Counted from the first letter of the stretch, positions 48,940-57,928 are shown. The stretch: 64,000 nucleotides of DNA from Streptomyces cathayae (GCF_029760955.1 NZ_CP121682.1:6652501-6716500), one strand, 5' to 3'. Translations and numbers: made by a program. The notes: generated from the letters alone by a model not told the origin.

Positions 48940-49680
48940 ATGAAACGTCTCGTCACCGTGGTCACCGGTGGTAGCCGGGGGATCGGGGCCGCGACCTGTC
49001 TGCGGCTCGCGGGGGAGGGGCACGACGTGGTGGTGGGGTATGTGCGGGACGCCTCGGCCGCACAGAGCGTGGCCGACGGGGTGCGGGCGGCCGGTGCGCG
49101 GGCCGTCACCGTACGGGGGGACACCGCCGACGAGGAGGACGTCGACCGCCTCTTCGGCGTGGCGGAGCGGGAACTGGGGCCGGTCACGGGGCTGGTGAAC
49201 AACGCCGCGGTGACCGGGCCGCTGGGGCGGTTCACCGACGTCGACACCGCGACGATACGCCGCGTCGTCGACGTCAACCTCATGGGGACGCTGCTGTGTT
49301 CACGCCGCGCCGCACAGCTGATGACCCCCCGGGGCGAGGGGACGATCGTGAACATCTCGTCGGGGGCCGCCACCCTCGGCAGCCCCGGCGAGTACGTCCA
49401 CTACGCGGCGACCAAGGCCGCCGTCGACGCCCTCACGGTCGGACTGGCGAAGGAACTCGGTCCGGTCGGCATCCGCGTCAACGCGGTCGCTCCGGGTGCG
49501 ATCGACACGGACATGCACGCCGCCATGGGCGCCCCGGACCGGGCGTGGGAGGTGGCCGCCACGGTCCCGCTGCGCCGCCCGGGGCGGGCCGAGGAGATCG
49601 CCGCGGCGGTCGCCTGGCTGATGTCGCCGGACGCCTCGTACACGACGGGGGCGGTGCTGCGGGTGGCGGGCGGACGCTGA
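48940..49680 (+). CDS. SDR family oxidoreductase
   Basis: 246 aa; GGAGG lies 6 nt before ATG 48940. It shows VVTGGSRGIGAATCLRLAGE, LVNNAAVTGPL, catalytic Ser-Tyr-Lys in NISSGAATLGSPGEYVHYAA, and a C-terminal TTGAVLRVAGG. A classical short-chain dehydrogenase with no pathway neighbours to fix a substrate. Confidence 0.88.
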   Translation: MKRLVTVVTGGSRGIGAATCLRLAGEGHDVVVGYVRDASAAQSVADGVRAAGARAVTVRGDTADEEDVDRLFGVAERELGPVTGLVNNAAVTGPLGRFTDVDTATIRRVVDVNLMGTLLCSRRAAQLMTPRGEGTIVNISSGAATLGSPGEYVHYAATKAAVDALTVGLAKELGPVGIRVNAVAPGAIDTDMHAAMGAPDRAWEVAATVPLRRPGRAEEIAAAVAWLMSPDASYTTGAVLRVAGGR

Positions 49681-49745
49681 GACGCGCGTTCCGACGCGCG
49701 AACAGGGGGCCGCGGTACGAGGGCCGGTGGCGGCGGGGCGGGGGC

Positions 49746-49925
49746 TCAGGCCGCCTTGACGACCTCGCCCCGGATCGCCGCCGCCCACTCGACCACCAGG
49801 AGCTCGTACTCCGCGCGCTCATGCGCCGACAGGGATCCGCCCGCGCGCAGCCACAGTGCTCGGATGCGCTCGTTGACCTCAGCGGCGGACCGCACGGAAC
49901 CAGGGGTCACGGATTCGGGGGACAT
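49746..49925 (-). CDS. Small conserved-looking protein, 59 aa
   Basis: MSPESVTPGSVRSAAEVNER, then IRALWLRAGGSLSAHERAEY and ELLVVEWAAAI. GC3 bias is strong and no frame overlaps it. It appears leaderless: TAGGCT on the minus strand (49933–49938) lies 7 nt before the ATG. It is mostly helical, with no known domain. The convergent SDR gene ends 65 nt away. Confidence 0.7.
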   Translation of the reverse strand: MSPESVTPGSVRSAAEVNERIRALWLRAGGSLSAHERAEYELLVVEWAAAIRGEVVKAA

Positions 49926-50015
49926 GCCGACCAGCCTAGGGCCACGCGCTGACAGCGCGCTACCGGACGGCTACCCGTCCCGTATGGGTTCGGTCACGTC
50001 CCCCCATGAGGGTCC

Positions 50016-50891
50016 TCAGCCCGACGACTCCGCCGCGTGCGGGCTCAGCACACCCATGCTGACCAGGACGATGATGACGATGCCGAGTGCGATGCGGTAC
50101 CAGACGAACGGCATGAAGCTCTTGGTGGAGATGAACTTCATGAACCACGCGATCACCGCGTACCCGACCGCGAAGGCGACGACCGTCGCGAAGATCGTGG
50201 GGCCCCAGGTGACGTGACCGCCGTCGGTGGCGTCCTTGAGTTCGTAGAGTCCGGAGGCGAGCACCGCGGGAATCGCGAGCAGGAAGGAGTAGCGGGCCGC
50301 GGCCTCACGCCGGTACCCCATGAACAGGCCGCCGCTGATGGTGGCGCCGGAGCGGGAGACACCCGGGATGAGCGCCAGGGCCTGACAGAATCCGTAGATC
50401 AGGCCGTCCTTGACGGTCAGGTCCTGGAGTTCCTTGCCCTGCTTGGGCGTGCGGTGCCGGCCGCCGCTCTCGTCGCGCGCCGCCAGCCGGTCGGCGACAC
50501 CGAGGACGATGCCCATGACGATCAGCATGGTCGCGGTGAGCCGCAGGTCGCGGAACGGCCCCTCGATCTGGTCCTTCAGCGTCAGGCCGAGCACACCGAT
50601 CGGGATCGAGCCGACGATGACCAGCCAGCCCATGCGCGCGTCGTGGTCCCGGCGCATCTCCTTGTCGGTGAGCGAGCGGGTCCAGGCCGACAGGATCCGC
50701 CCGATGTCCTTGCGGAAGTAGATGAGCACGGCTGCTTCCGTACCGATCTGGGTGATCGCGGTGAAGGCCGCGCCCGGGTCCTCCCAGCCGGAGAAGGCCG
50801 CGGTCAGCCGCAGATGCGCGCTGGAGGAGATGGGCAGGAACTCGGTCAGCCCCTGGACGAGTCCGAGGATGAGAGATTCAAACCAAGACAT
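50016..50891 (-). CDS. uppP: Undecaprenyl-diphosphate phosphatase
   Basis: 291 aa, BacA family. Signatures: [19 protein letters not shown] near the N-terminus and [20 protein letters not shown]. Eight or so membrane helices. It dephosphorylates C55-PP during recycling of the peptidoglycan carrier lipid, and overproduction gives bacitracin resistance. The start is the ATG giving [10 protein letters not shown]; an in-frame upstream frame is less likely. Confidence 0.94.
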   Translation of the reverse strand: MSWFESLILGLVQGLTEFLPISSSAHLRLTAAFSGWEDPGAAFTAITQIGTEAAVLIYFRKDIGRILSAWTRSLTDKEMRRDHDARMGWLVIVGSIPIGVLGLTLKDQIEGPFRDLRLTATMLIVMGIVLGVADRLAARDESGGRHRTPKQGKELQDLTVKDGLIYGFCQALALIPGVSRSGATISGGLFMGYRREAAARYSFLLAIPAVLASGLYELKDATDGGHVTWGPTIFATVVAFAVGYAVIAWFMKFISTKSFMPFVWYRIALGIVIIVLVSMGVLSPHAAESSG

Positions 50892-51117
50892 GAGGCAGCG
50901 GTGTCCAAGTGCCGATCGCGGAAAAAGCGGAAAAAGGTGACGGGCACGCCGAAGCACGGTGTGCGGTGATCAGGCGCGCCGGGGTCGAAGCGTAGCGCCC
51001 CAAGATGAACGAACGATGCCAGGTGTCGCACGGGCTTTCGGCCCCTGAAGCCGACGCGGTGCTGCGGGAACGACCACGGCGGGGTGGCGGTGGATCCCAC
51101 CCGGAGTGCCCGAGGCG

Positions 51118-51933
51118 TCAACGGCGGCGCAGCCCGCGCCGCTTGCGCCACGCGATCACCGCGCCCAGCAGGCCCGGCACGGTGATGCAGGCCAGGGCGA
51201 TCAGGAAGGCGGGGGAGGTCGGTGCCGATGCGCGGGCGCCGGCGACGGCGTAGGCAGCGGTGTTCGGGATCGAGCCGAGCCCCGTCGCCAGCAGGAACGG
51301 CAGCAGGCCCATCCGGGAGACGGCGGCGCAGTAGTTCGACGCGGCGAACGGCACCCCCGGGAAGAGCCGTGCCGCCAGCATCGAGCGGAAGCCGTGCCGG
51401 CTCAGCTGCTGGTCGGCCGCCTTCAGCCAGCGCCCCCGCAGGAGCGGACGCAGTGCGTCCTGGCCGAGTGCCCGGCCGAGGCAGAAGGCCAGCCCGGCGC
51501 CGAGCACCGTGCCGGACAGGGCGGCACCGAGCCCCAACTGGCTGCCGAACAGCGCACCCGCGGCGAGGTTCAGCAGCGGGCGCGGCACGAACGCCACCGT
51601 GCACACCCCGTAGGCCGCCGCGTACACCGTGATCGCCGCGGCTCCGCCGAGCTGCGACGGCCAGCCGTCGGTCAGCAGCTTCTGCGGTTCCAGGAGCAGC
51701 ATCGCCGAAGCCGCGGAGGCGAGCAGCACGAGCAGCAGGGACAGCCGTGACCAGGGCGACAGCAGGGCTCTGGCGCAGCGGGCGGGCAGACCCGTGGCGG
51801 GCCCGGGCGGGAGCACGGGCGCCGGGGCCGGGGCGGCCGTGGGGACGGAGACGGCGGCAGCGGCGAGTTCCGTGGCGACGGCCCGGGGAGAGGCCGTCGC
51901 GGTGCCCCCAGAGCGGTCGGTGGCATCGAGCAT
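51118..51933 (-). CDS. TVP38/TMEM64 family (VTT domain) membrane protein
   Basis: 271 aa. A ~55-residue Ala/Pro-rich cytoplasmic N-terminus precedes about six membrane helices, with the VTT/SNARE-associated domain showing FVPRPLLNLAAGALFG and RLFPGVPFAASNYCAA. The C-terminus is Arg-rich. VTT (DedA-like) proteins are lipid scramblases or transporters in several systems. Leaderless start: TAATGT (51940–51945) lies 6 nt before the ATG. Confidence 0.84.
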   Translation of the reverse strand: MLDATDRSGGTATASPRAVATELAAAAVSVPTAAPAPAPVLPPGPATGLPARCARALLSPWSRLSLLLVLLASAASAMLLLEPQKLLTDGWPSQLGGAAAITVYAAAYGVCTVAFVPRPLLNLAAGALFGSQLGLGAALSGTVLGAGLAFCLGRALGQDALRPLLRGRWLKAADQQLSRHGFRSMLAARLFPGVPFAASNYCAAVSRMGLLPFLLATGLGSIPNTAAYAVAGARASAPTSPAFLIALACITVPGLLGAVIAWRKRRGLRRR

Positions 51934-51982
51934 CCGGTGACATTAACCGACGCATGTGTCCGGTCGCCGTAGTGTGCGTCTC

Positions 51983-52330
51983 ATGGGCGCCACGGGGGCC
52001 GCAACACCCGGGGTGCCGGGGAGCGGAATCGCCGACACCGGGCCGGAGGGCCTGCCCCGGCCCGACCGCGCCGCCGTGCGCGCCACCGTTCCTCCGGGTT
52101 CCTGCCCGTCGCCCGGCACCTCCTGCCCGCCGTCCCGTGGCGGGACACCGGCGCGTGACCGCCCGGCTCCCCGTGACCTCGTGGAAAACCATTCGACGCG
52201 GGGCGGGCCGTCGGCAATGATCGACGCCATGTTCCGGTACGCCTTCCACCTCGCAGCATCCGCGGTCGCGGATGCCCCGAAGGCCGCCGTTCCCGCTTTC
52301 CCCGCCGCTGTCGACGGCGCCCGAAGCTGA
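51983..52330 (+). other. Uncertain reading frame in the gap before tuf3
   Basis: ATG 51983 has TAGTGT (51970–51975) 7 nt upstream, a leaderless-like start, and the first ~35 codons have good GC3. After that the composition weakens, and another frame looks more gene-like for a stretch. It may be a small real gene, a decayed gene or chance. The remaining sequence to 52467 (tuf3 upstream region) shows no other gene. Confidence 0.3.
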
Positions 52331-52467
52331 ACCTCCCCGGATCGTCCGGCGGACCCCCCAGGGGGAGGGTCGGCCAGGTTCCCGGGGTCCCCGTCCCGCC
52401 GCGCGCCGATCCGCCGCGCGGCCGGGACCGCTCACGCATCACCTTCGAGAGGCTTCGAGGTACCGCC

Positions 52468-52509
52468 ATGTCCAAGACGGCGTACGTCCGCACCAAACCG
52501 CATGTCAAC
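52468..52509 (+). pseudogene. tuf3: 5' end of a tuf3-like elongation factor Tu gene, truncated by insertion
   Basis: ATG 52468 reads MSKTAYVRTKPHVN, matching the N-terminus I recall for the second Streptomyces EF-Tu (tuf3; the vegetative tuf1 begins MAKAKFERTKPHVN). The next residues should be IGT-x-GH-x-DHGKTT, but sequence switches to GGACCCGGGACC, the end of the IS200/IS605-type element. No later part of an EF-Tu gene occurs in the window, so the rest was deleted. GAGGCTTCGAGG upstream may be the ribosome site. Confidence 0.8.
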
Positions 52510-53762
52510 GGACCCGGGACCGAAGTCCCGGGCTTGCAGAACGGGCGCCACTGGCTGTGGTGCTGCGTCCGCGTCCAGCCCCGTCCCGCGGGCGCGGGAG
52601 CGGGGCGGGGGCCGTTGACGGGACCCCGCGTCGCCACAACTCCCACGCCCGGGCGCGGATGTTGCGGGAGCCGTTCCGGTCCGCGTGATCAACGAATCCG
52701 CAGGACCGGCATACGAACCGGGCCTGGGAGACCCGGTTCGCCTGGTCGAGGTGCCCGCACTCGGCGCAGGTACGGGAGGTGTACGCCGGATCGACATACA
52801 CCACCGGCACCCCCGCCCGGCGGGCCTTGTACGCGATGAACTGCCCCAGCTGGGCGAAGGCCCAGCTGGAGTGGGTGGCCCGTTGGGGCCTGCGAAGCCG
52901 TACCCTCTGCCGGATGCCCGTCAGGTCCTCCAGGGCGATTCCGCGCGAGGTGCGTTCTGCCTCGGCCACCACATGTTTCGCGATCTTGTGATTGATGTCC
53001 CGGGCCCGCCGGGCCTCCTTGCCGCGGCGCTTCTTCAGCCGCCGCCGGGCGGACGGGGTGTTCTTTCGCTGCAGCTTGGTCCGCAGTGTGCGTTCCCGCA
53101 CCCGGATCCGGTTGAGTCCGTGCCCGGCCATGATCTCGCCGTCCGAGGGTGGCGATGTTGACGATGCCCAGGTCGATGCCGAGGAAGTCCACCGGCTCCG
53201 TGTTCAGCGGCGCCTCGGGCACCTCACAGGTGGCGTTCAAAAACCACCTGCCGTCCCGGCAGACGAGATCGGACTCGCCCCTGCGGTAGAGGGCCAGGGT
53301 GGCCAGCTGCTCCGGTGAGGCGGTAAACGCCACGTCCTTCACCCGCCCGGCCACCGTCCAGATCGAGACCCGGCGCCGGTCGGTCTGCCAGGACAGCATC
53401 CGGTCGTCGAAGGGCTGGGCGCCCGTCGGCCGGAAAGCGATCGGCTTCTGCGTGGCCCGCCGGTACCGGTGCGAGCCCGGTCGGCCCAGATTCCCGGCCT
53501 TCAGGTTCGCCCGCAGCGTGGCATAGGCGTCGCAGGCCTTCTTGATCGTGTGCTGGGCGGCCTGGGCGCCTAGGTTCCACCGCGACCTGACCTGCCCGTA
53601 GGTGAGCCTGCGCAGGGCGAAGTTCTTGAACTCCCCGCTGTCGAAGGCGACCTCGCTGACCCACGTGGCGGCCTCGTTGCAGGCCCGCAGGGTCGCCTCC
53701 AGCGCCGCCGCCTGCACCGGCGTCGGCACCAGTCTGACCTGCACCACCAGCTTCACGATCAC
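52505..53762 (-). pseudogene. tnpB: TnpB (IS200/IS605 OrfB) RNA-guided nuclease gene with one frameshift
   Basis: GTG 53762 begins VIVKLVVQVRLVPTPVQAAA. The RuvC Asp lies in FLGIDLGIVNIAT. At the G3 run 53147–53149 (plus strand) one base is extra; the other frame continues SDGEIMAGHGLNRIRVR, with the RuvC Glu in GIALEDLTGIRQRVRL, the zinc ribbon CAECG/CRSCG, and the final Asp in FVDHADRNGSRNI. All catalytic residues survive. The stop TGA (52507–52505) lies in the tuf3 flank, so the frame runs off the element. No TnpA gene is present. Confidence 0.88.
52510..52640 (-). ncRNA. Candidate omega-RNA at the tnpB right end
   Basis: TnpB guide RNAs overlap the tnpB 3' end and stop at the element boundary. 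Here the terminal hairpin CCCGGGAC-TTCG-GTCCCGGG (minus strand, 52532–52513) has a stable C(UUCG)G tetraloop and lies directly at the boundary. A guide read from the flank would begin GTTGACATGCGGTTTGG, antisense to the tuf3 5' end. The 5' limit is a guess. Confidence 0.4.
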
Positions 53763-53865
53763 CGAACCTACCCACCCGTACGACCGGCCACCGCACATTC
53801 ACCCGTCATCACCCGGCCGAGTGAACCCACACCGGCACAGCAGTATGGCCCCACCGGAGACGACG

Positions 53866-53962
53866 CCCGGCCGCTCCGCGGCCGGGTCCGCACGAGCGAT
53901 ACCGCGGCGCTCCGCGCCGCGACCACGAGGATGCGATTCCCCCCGGGGCTGAAGCCCTGGGG
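53866..53962. repeat. Three hairpins upstream of tnpB
   Basis: Hairpin 1: 53866–53886 (9-bp stem, loop TCC). Hairpin 2: 53903–53921 (8-bp stem, loop TCC, same GC-TCC-GC loop context). Hairpin 3: ~53939–53962, CCCCGGGGCT-GA-AGCCCTGGGG with one mismatch. On the minus strand hairpin 3 reads GGGCTTCAGCCC, like the terminal stem of many IS605-type right ends, so it may be a second, solo IS end. Confidence 0.55.
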
Positions 53963-53989
53963 TTCCTCGCAAGAATCTGCTGAAGCGGC

Positions 53990-54037
53990 GCCGGGTGTCC
54001 GTCCCATCCCGCGCGCGGGATGGGACGGACACCCGGC
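53990..54037. repeat. 48-nt perfect palindrome
   Basis: 24-nt arms (53990–54013 and 54014–54037) with no spacer and GCG/CGC at the centre. It is 27 nt before the spermidine synthase-like start. It could be a terminator for tnpB-side transcription, the remnant of a tuf3 terminator, or part of the mobile element. Confidence 0.7.
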
Positions 54038-54064
54038 CGGTGCCACGGCGGCACAATGGGGGCT

Positions 54065-54910
54065 GTGAACGAGCCGATACCCGTGACCCGTGCCGTCGGT
54101 CACGGCACCGCGAAGCTGATGCCCGACGTCGACCGTGAGCGGGCCTGGCTGCTGACGGTCGACGGGGCGCCGCAGTCGTACGTCGACCTGGACGATCCGG
54201 CTCATCTGGAGTTCGAGTACGTCCGGCGGCTCGGGCACGTCCTGGACACCCTCGCCGAGCCGGGGCACCCGCTGGACGCGATCCACCTCGGTGGCGGCGG
54301 GCTCACCCTGCCCCGCTACCTGGCCGCGACCCGCCCCGGCTCCCGGCAGGACGTCGTCGAGTTCGACGGGGAACTGCTGGACCTGGTCGCCGAGCAACTG
54401 CCGCTGCCCGAGGGGGCGGACGTCACGCCGCACGCGGCGGACGCCCGCGCCTGGCTGGAGGCCGCCCCCGACGCCTCGGCGGACGTCCTCGTCGCCGACG
54501 TCTTCGGCGGTTCACGGGTCCCGGCGCACCTGACCTCCGTCGCCTACGCCCGTGAGGCGGCGCGCGTCCTGCGGGCCGGCGGCGTCTACCTCGGCAACCT
54601 CGCCGACGCGGCCCCGTTCGCCTTCCTGCGCTCCCAACTGGCCACGCTCGGCACGGTCTTCGAGGAGCTGGTGCTGATCGCCGAGCCGGGGGTGCTGCGC
54701 GGGCGCCGCTTCGGCAACGCCGTACTGGCCGCCGCGCACCGTCCCCTCGACATCGCCGCCCTGGCCCGGCGCACCGCCGCCGACGTCTTCCCCGCACGCG
54801 TCGAGCACGGCGCGGCCCTGCGGGACTTCACCGGCGGGGCGCGGCCGGTGCGGGACGAGGACGCCGTACCGTCACCCGAGCCCCCCGACGGGGCGTTCGG
54901 CATCGGCTGA
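54065..54910 (+). CDS. Spermidine synthase-like methyltransferase-fold protein
   Basis: 281 aa from GTG 54065. The Rossmann-like aminopropyltransferase fold shows DAIHLGGGGLTLPRYLAATR, VVEFDGELLDLVAEQLPL and SADVLVADVFGGSRVP. Standalone actinobacterial members lack proof of polyamine synthesis. Likely leaderless, with CACAAT (54052–54057) 7 nt upstream. Its 3' end overlaps the convergent MFS gene by 39 bp. Confidence 0.83.
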   Translation: MNEPIPVTRAVGHGTAKLMPDVDRERAWLLTVDGAPQSYVDLDDPAHLEFEYVRRLGHVLDTLAEPGHPLDAIHLGGGGLTLPRYLAATRPGSRQDVVEFDGELLDLVAEQLPLPEGADVTPHAADARAWLEAAPDASADVLVADVFGGSRVPAHLTSVAYAREAARVLRAGGVYLGNLADAAPFAFLRSQLATLGTVFEELVLIAEPGVLRGRRFGNAVLAAAHRPLDIAALARRTAADVFPARVEHGAALRDFTGGARPVRDEDAVPSPEPPDGAFGIG

Positions 54911-56164
54911 CTCGGTGCCCCGGACCGTCCCGGCGACGGGCACGGTCCGGCGGCGCAGGGTGCGCACGTCCGGTACACACAGCACCGCCGCCGTGACCAC
55001 GACGACCAGTGCGGCGCAGCCCCACAGCGCCTCCGTGCGGCCGAACACCGACTGGACGGGGCCCGCCAGCGCCATCGCGGCCGGCACCAGCGCCACCGAG
55101 CCGAACCAGTCGTAGGCCGAGACCCGGGAGAGCTTCTCCTCCGGTATCTCCTGGTGCAGGGCCGTCATCCAGGAGACGCCGAACACCTCCACACTCACGC
55201 CGGTCACGAACATCACCGCGCACAGCACCGCCACCGGTACCGGCACGGCGAGCGCGGCGGACGGCAGGGCCAGCGGGAACACACAGAGGGTGCCGACGAA
55301 CAGCAGGCGGCGCGGTTTCCAGCGGGTCATCACCAGCGCGCCCACCACCGTGCCCCCGCCGAAGAAGGCCAGGGCCAGGCCCCACGGCGCGGCACCGCCC
55401 AGATGGTCCCGGGCGACGAGCGGACCGTAGACCGCGTCGGCGGCACCGACGACCGCGTTGGCGATGGAGAACTGGATGACGATGCTCCACAGCCAGGGTC
55501 GGCCGGAGAACTCCCGCCATCCGTCCCGGAGGTCGGCGAGCAGACCGCCGCCCGGCGCGCGCGGCGGGATGTGCCTCACGTCGAGGAAGGCCCGCAGCGC
55601 CGCCGCGACGGCGAAGGCGGCCGCGTCCGCCGCGAGCACCCAGCCCGGTCCCATCGCGGCGATCATGAGGCCGCCCAGGGCGACGCCGCCGAGCGTCGAA
55701 CCCTGCATCGCCATCCGGAACACCGCGAACGCCCGGCCGGCCTGTTCGCCCTCGACCGAGGAGAGCAGCATGCCCTCGGCGGCGGGGCCGAAGAACGCCT
55801 GGCCGACTCCGCCCAGGCCGCTGAGCAGCATCATCTGCCACAGCTGGGCCTCCCCGGCCAGGACGAGGGCCGCGAACGCGGCCTGCGAGAGGCAGTTCAG
55901 GACATTGGCCGCGACCATCACATGGTGGCGCGGCAGCCGGTCCGCGACGGCACCGCCGATCAGCAGGAACAGCACCAGCGGCAGGGTGCGGGCGGCGGCC
56001 ACCAGGCCCACCTCGCCGGCGTCCCCGCCCGCGGCCAGCACCGCGAACGCGGAGGCGATCAACGCACCGTGACTGCCCAGGCTCGTCACCACCGCGGACG
56101 CGGTCAGCAGCGTGTAGTTGCGGCCCGCCCAGGCGGGACGGCGACGGGAATCGATGGTCGGCAC
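54872..56164 (-). CDS. MFS transporter (enterobactin-exporter/MFS_3 type)
   Basis: 430 aa from GTG 56164, with GATAGT 6 nt upstream; a longer frame to 56200 exists. Twelve membrane helices; the MFS loop reads GGAVADRLPRHHVMVAANVL, and SGLGGVGQAFFGPAAEGML is typical of the MFS_3 exporter group. The tail overlaps the 3' end of the spermidine synthase-like gene on the other strand. Substrate unknown. Confidence 0.87.
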   Translation of the reverse strand: MPTIDSRRRPAWAGRNYTLLTASAVVTSLGSHGALIASAFAVLAAGGDAGEVGLVAAARTLPLVLFLLIGGAVADRLPRHHVMVAANVLNCLSQAAFAALVLAGEAQLWQMMLLSGLGGVGQAFFGPAAEGMLLSSVEGEQAGRAFAVFRMAMQGSTLGGVALGGLMIAAMGPGWVLAADAAAFAVAAALRAFLDVRHIPPRAPGGGLLADLRDGWREFSGRPWLWSIVIQFSIANAVVGAADAVYGPLVARDHLGGAAPWGLALAFFGGGTVVGALVMTRWKPRRLLFVGTLCVFPLALPSAALAVPVPVAVLCAVMFVTGVSVEVFGVSWMTALHQEIPEEKLSRVSAYDWFGSVALVPAAMALAGPVQSVFGRTEALWGCAALVVVVTAAVLCVPDVRTLRRRTVPVAGTVRGTESADAERPVGGLG

Positions 56165-56272
56165 ACCGTGACTATCGCCGGGGGGCGGCCGACTTGCCAA
56201 ATGTGCCGAGGGCCGCTCCGCGTTCGTTTCCCGCCGCCCGCCGTTCGTTTCCCGCCGCCCGCTACGGCCCGG

Positions 56273-57310
56273 TCACGACTCGGTCGGTGCTTCCTCGGTG
56301 AGCCGCACCGTGCTGAGGATTTTCTGCACGGTGGCCTCCGGGATCTCGTCCTTGACGCCCTTGGCGCCGTACAGGTTCCAGGTGACGAAGTCCCCGGCGC
56401 CGTTCTTGAACGCGAAGGTGATCGCCTTGCCCTCGCTGTCGCACTTGCCGTTCTGCGGCGTGCCCTCCGAGTACGCGGTGACGACGCTGCCCTCGAGACC
56501 CGAGGCGGTCGTGTACGCCTTCGGCTTCCCGGCCTTCACGCTCTTCTTGTCGGGCTGCGTGTAACCGCCGAAGATCCACCACGGCACACGGGTCTCCGCC
56601 GCCATGTCAGTGTTCTTGGCGCCGTTCTCACCACGGGTTCCGGCGGTGACGAGGGAGGTCTTCTCCTCGCGGCCGTCCTTGTCGTCGTCGCTCGTGCACC
56701 ACTTGGACTTCAGGTAGGCCGGGGCGGTGACGGTGGTGCGGCCCGTCTCACCGTCCTTCTCCTCCCATTCGAAGCCCACACTGGTGCCGGGGGTCTCGAT
56801 CTCCCAGTCGGCCGGGACGTCGAACTTGGTGCCGAAACGGGTGTTCGTGACGACCTGCCAGCCCGGAACGGTCGCCTTCTCCGCCTCACCGCCCCGCGGG
56901 TTGTCCTCGGAGCCGGATGCGGATTCGGATGAGGATGTGCTCGGCTCCGCGGACGGGTCCGCGGACGCGCTCACGGGCGGCTTCTCGTCCTTCTTGCCGG
57001 CCGTGTCGTGCTTGTCGCCGTTGTCGCCGCCCAGCACCAGGAAACCGGTGACACCGGCGGCCACGACGACAGCCGTCGCCGCCACGACGGCCACCAGCTT
57101 CGTCCGGTTCCCGCCGCCCCCGCCCTGCGGCGGCTGGGGCATGCCCACGGTGGTCGGCGTCCCCCACTGCTGGTGCTGCTGCGCGTAGGGGTTGGGCTGC
57201 TGGGCACCGGGCTGCTGATACGGATTCGGCTGCTGGTATCCCGGCTGCTGATACGGATTGTCCGACTGCGGGTTCTGCTCGCCCCCGGGCGGCTGGTTTC
57301 CTGGCCACAT
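56273..57310 (-). CDS. Membrane-anchored protein with Gln/Pro/Tyr-rich N-terminus
   Basis: 345 aa. Residues 1–65 are repeats of the type NPYQQPG/QQPNPY. One membrane helix follows (KLVAVVAATAVVVAAGVTGF), then an Asp/Ser-rich linker and an extracellular domain (PGWQVVTNTRFGTKFDVPAD; WCTSDDDKDG) ending in a beta-rich part. The layout is shared by many Streptomyces surface proteins of unknown role. TAGGGT lies 8 nt before the ATG, so it may be leaderless. Confidence 0.78.
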   Translation of the reverse strand: MWPGNQPPGGEQNPQSDNPYQQPGYQQPNPYQQPGAQQPNPYAQQHQQWGTPTTVGMPQPPQGGGGGNRTKLVAVVAATAVVVAAGVTGFLVLGGDNGDKHDTAGKKDEKPPVSASADPSAEPSTSSSESASGSEDNPRGGEAEKATVPGWQVVTNTRFGTKFDVPADWEIETPGTSVGFEWEEKDGETGRTTVTAPAYLKSKWCTSDDDKDGREEKTSLVTAGTRGENGAKNTDMAAETRVPWWIFGGYTQPDKKSVKAGKPKAYTTASGLEGSVVTAYSEGTPQNGKCDSEGKAITFAFKNGAGDFVTWNLYGAKGVKDEIPEATVQKILSTVRLTEEAPTES

Positions 57311-57475
57311 GGTCAGCCACCCTAGTCCTGCCAGTGACACGATCAGGTCACTGCCTTTTGACGGGGACGTAGCAATCAGGGGGTGAGTGCCGCGGCGGCG
57401 GGCCGCCGGTCCGGGGCGTCGGAGGGCGGCTCCGGATCCTGGCCAACATGTTCTACCCATGAGTAACATGCGGCC

Positions 57476-57928
57476 ATGAGCCAAGACCAGATGACCATCG
57501 GCGAGATGCTCGCCGCCACGGTGCCCATGGCCCGGACCCTCAACCTCGAGTTCCTGGAGACCACTTCGGAGCGGGCCGTGGTGTCCCTGCCGGACCAGGG
57601 CGACTACCACAACCACGTGGGCGGCCCGCACGCCGGCGCCATGTTCACCCTCGGTGAGTCGGCGAGCGGCGCCATCGTGCTCGCCGCCTTCGGGGACCAG
57701 CTCGCGCGAGCCGTACCCCTGGCGGTCCGCGCCGAGATCGCCTACAAGAAGCTGGCGATGGGCCCGGTCACCGCCACCGCGACCCTCGGCCGCCCGGCCG
57801 CCGAGGTCGTGGCGGAACTGGACGGGGGCCGGCGTCCCGAGTTCCCGGTGACGGTCGCCATCCGGCGCGAGGACGGTGCCGTGACCGGGGAGATGACGGT
57901 CGTCTGGACGCTCCGTCCCAACGGCTGA
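57476..57928 (+). CDS. Hotdog-fold DUF4442/PaaI-like thioesterase
   Basis: 150 aa. The hotdog fold shows NHVGGPHAGAMFTLGESASG with the typical HxGG-like turn and LAVRAEIAYKKLAMGPVTAT. It probably hydrolyses small acyl-CoA thioesters. Leaderless: TAACAT (57464–57469) lies 6 nt before ATG 57476. An inverted repeat CATGTT-N12-AACATG (57447–57470) covers the −10 and could be an operator. Confidence 0.86.
   Translation: MSQDQMTIGEMLAATVPMARTLNLEFLETTSERAVVSLPDQGDYHNHVGGPHAGAMFTLGESASGAIVLAAFGDQLARAVPLAVRAEIAYKKLAMGPVTATATLGRPAAEVVAELDGGRRPEFPVTVAIRREDGAVTGEMTVVWTLRPNG

Larger units (their letters stand above)
52510..53990 (-). mobile_element. IS200/IS605-family (IS1341-like) insertion in tuf3
   Basis: Contains the tnpB gene only. 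The right end is set by the tuf3 junction at 52509/52510. The left end is uncertain, somewhere between 53763 and 53990, because the hairpins there could belong to this element or to a second solo end. No tuf3 sequence resumes on the left side, so the flank was deleted after or during insertion. Confidence 0.65.

Noticed and set aside
52221..52330. 37-codon frame starting at the ATG in the tuf3 upstream region (MIDAMFRYAFHLAASAV...)
   Set aside because: No ribosome site, leaderless −10 or codon bias strong enough to separate it from chance.
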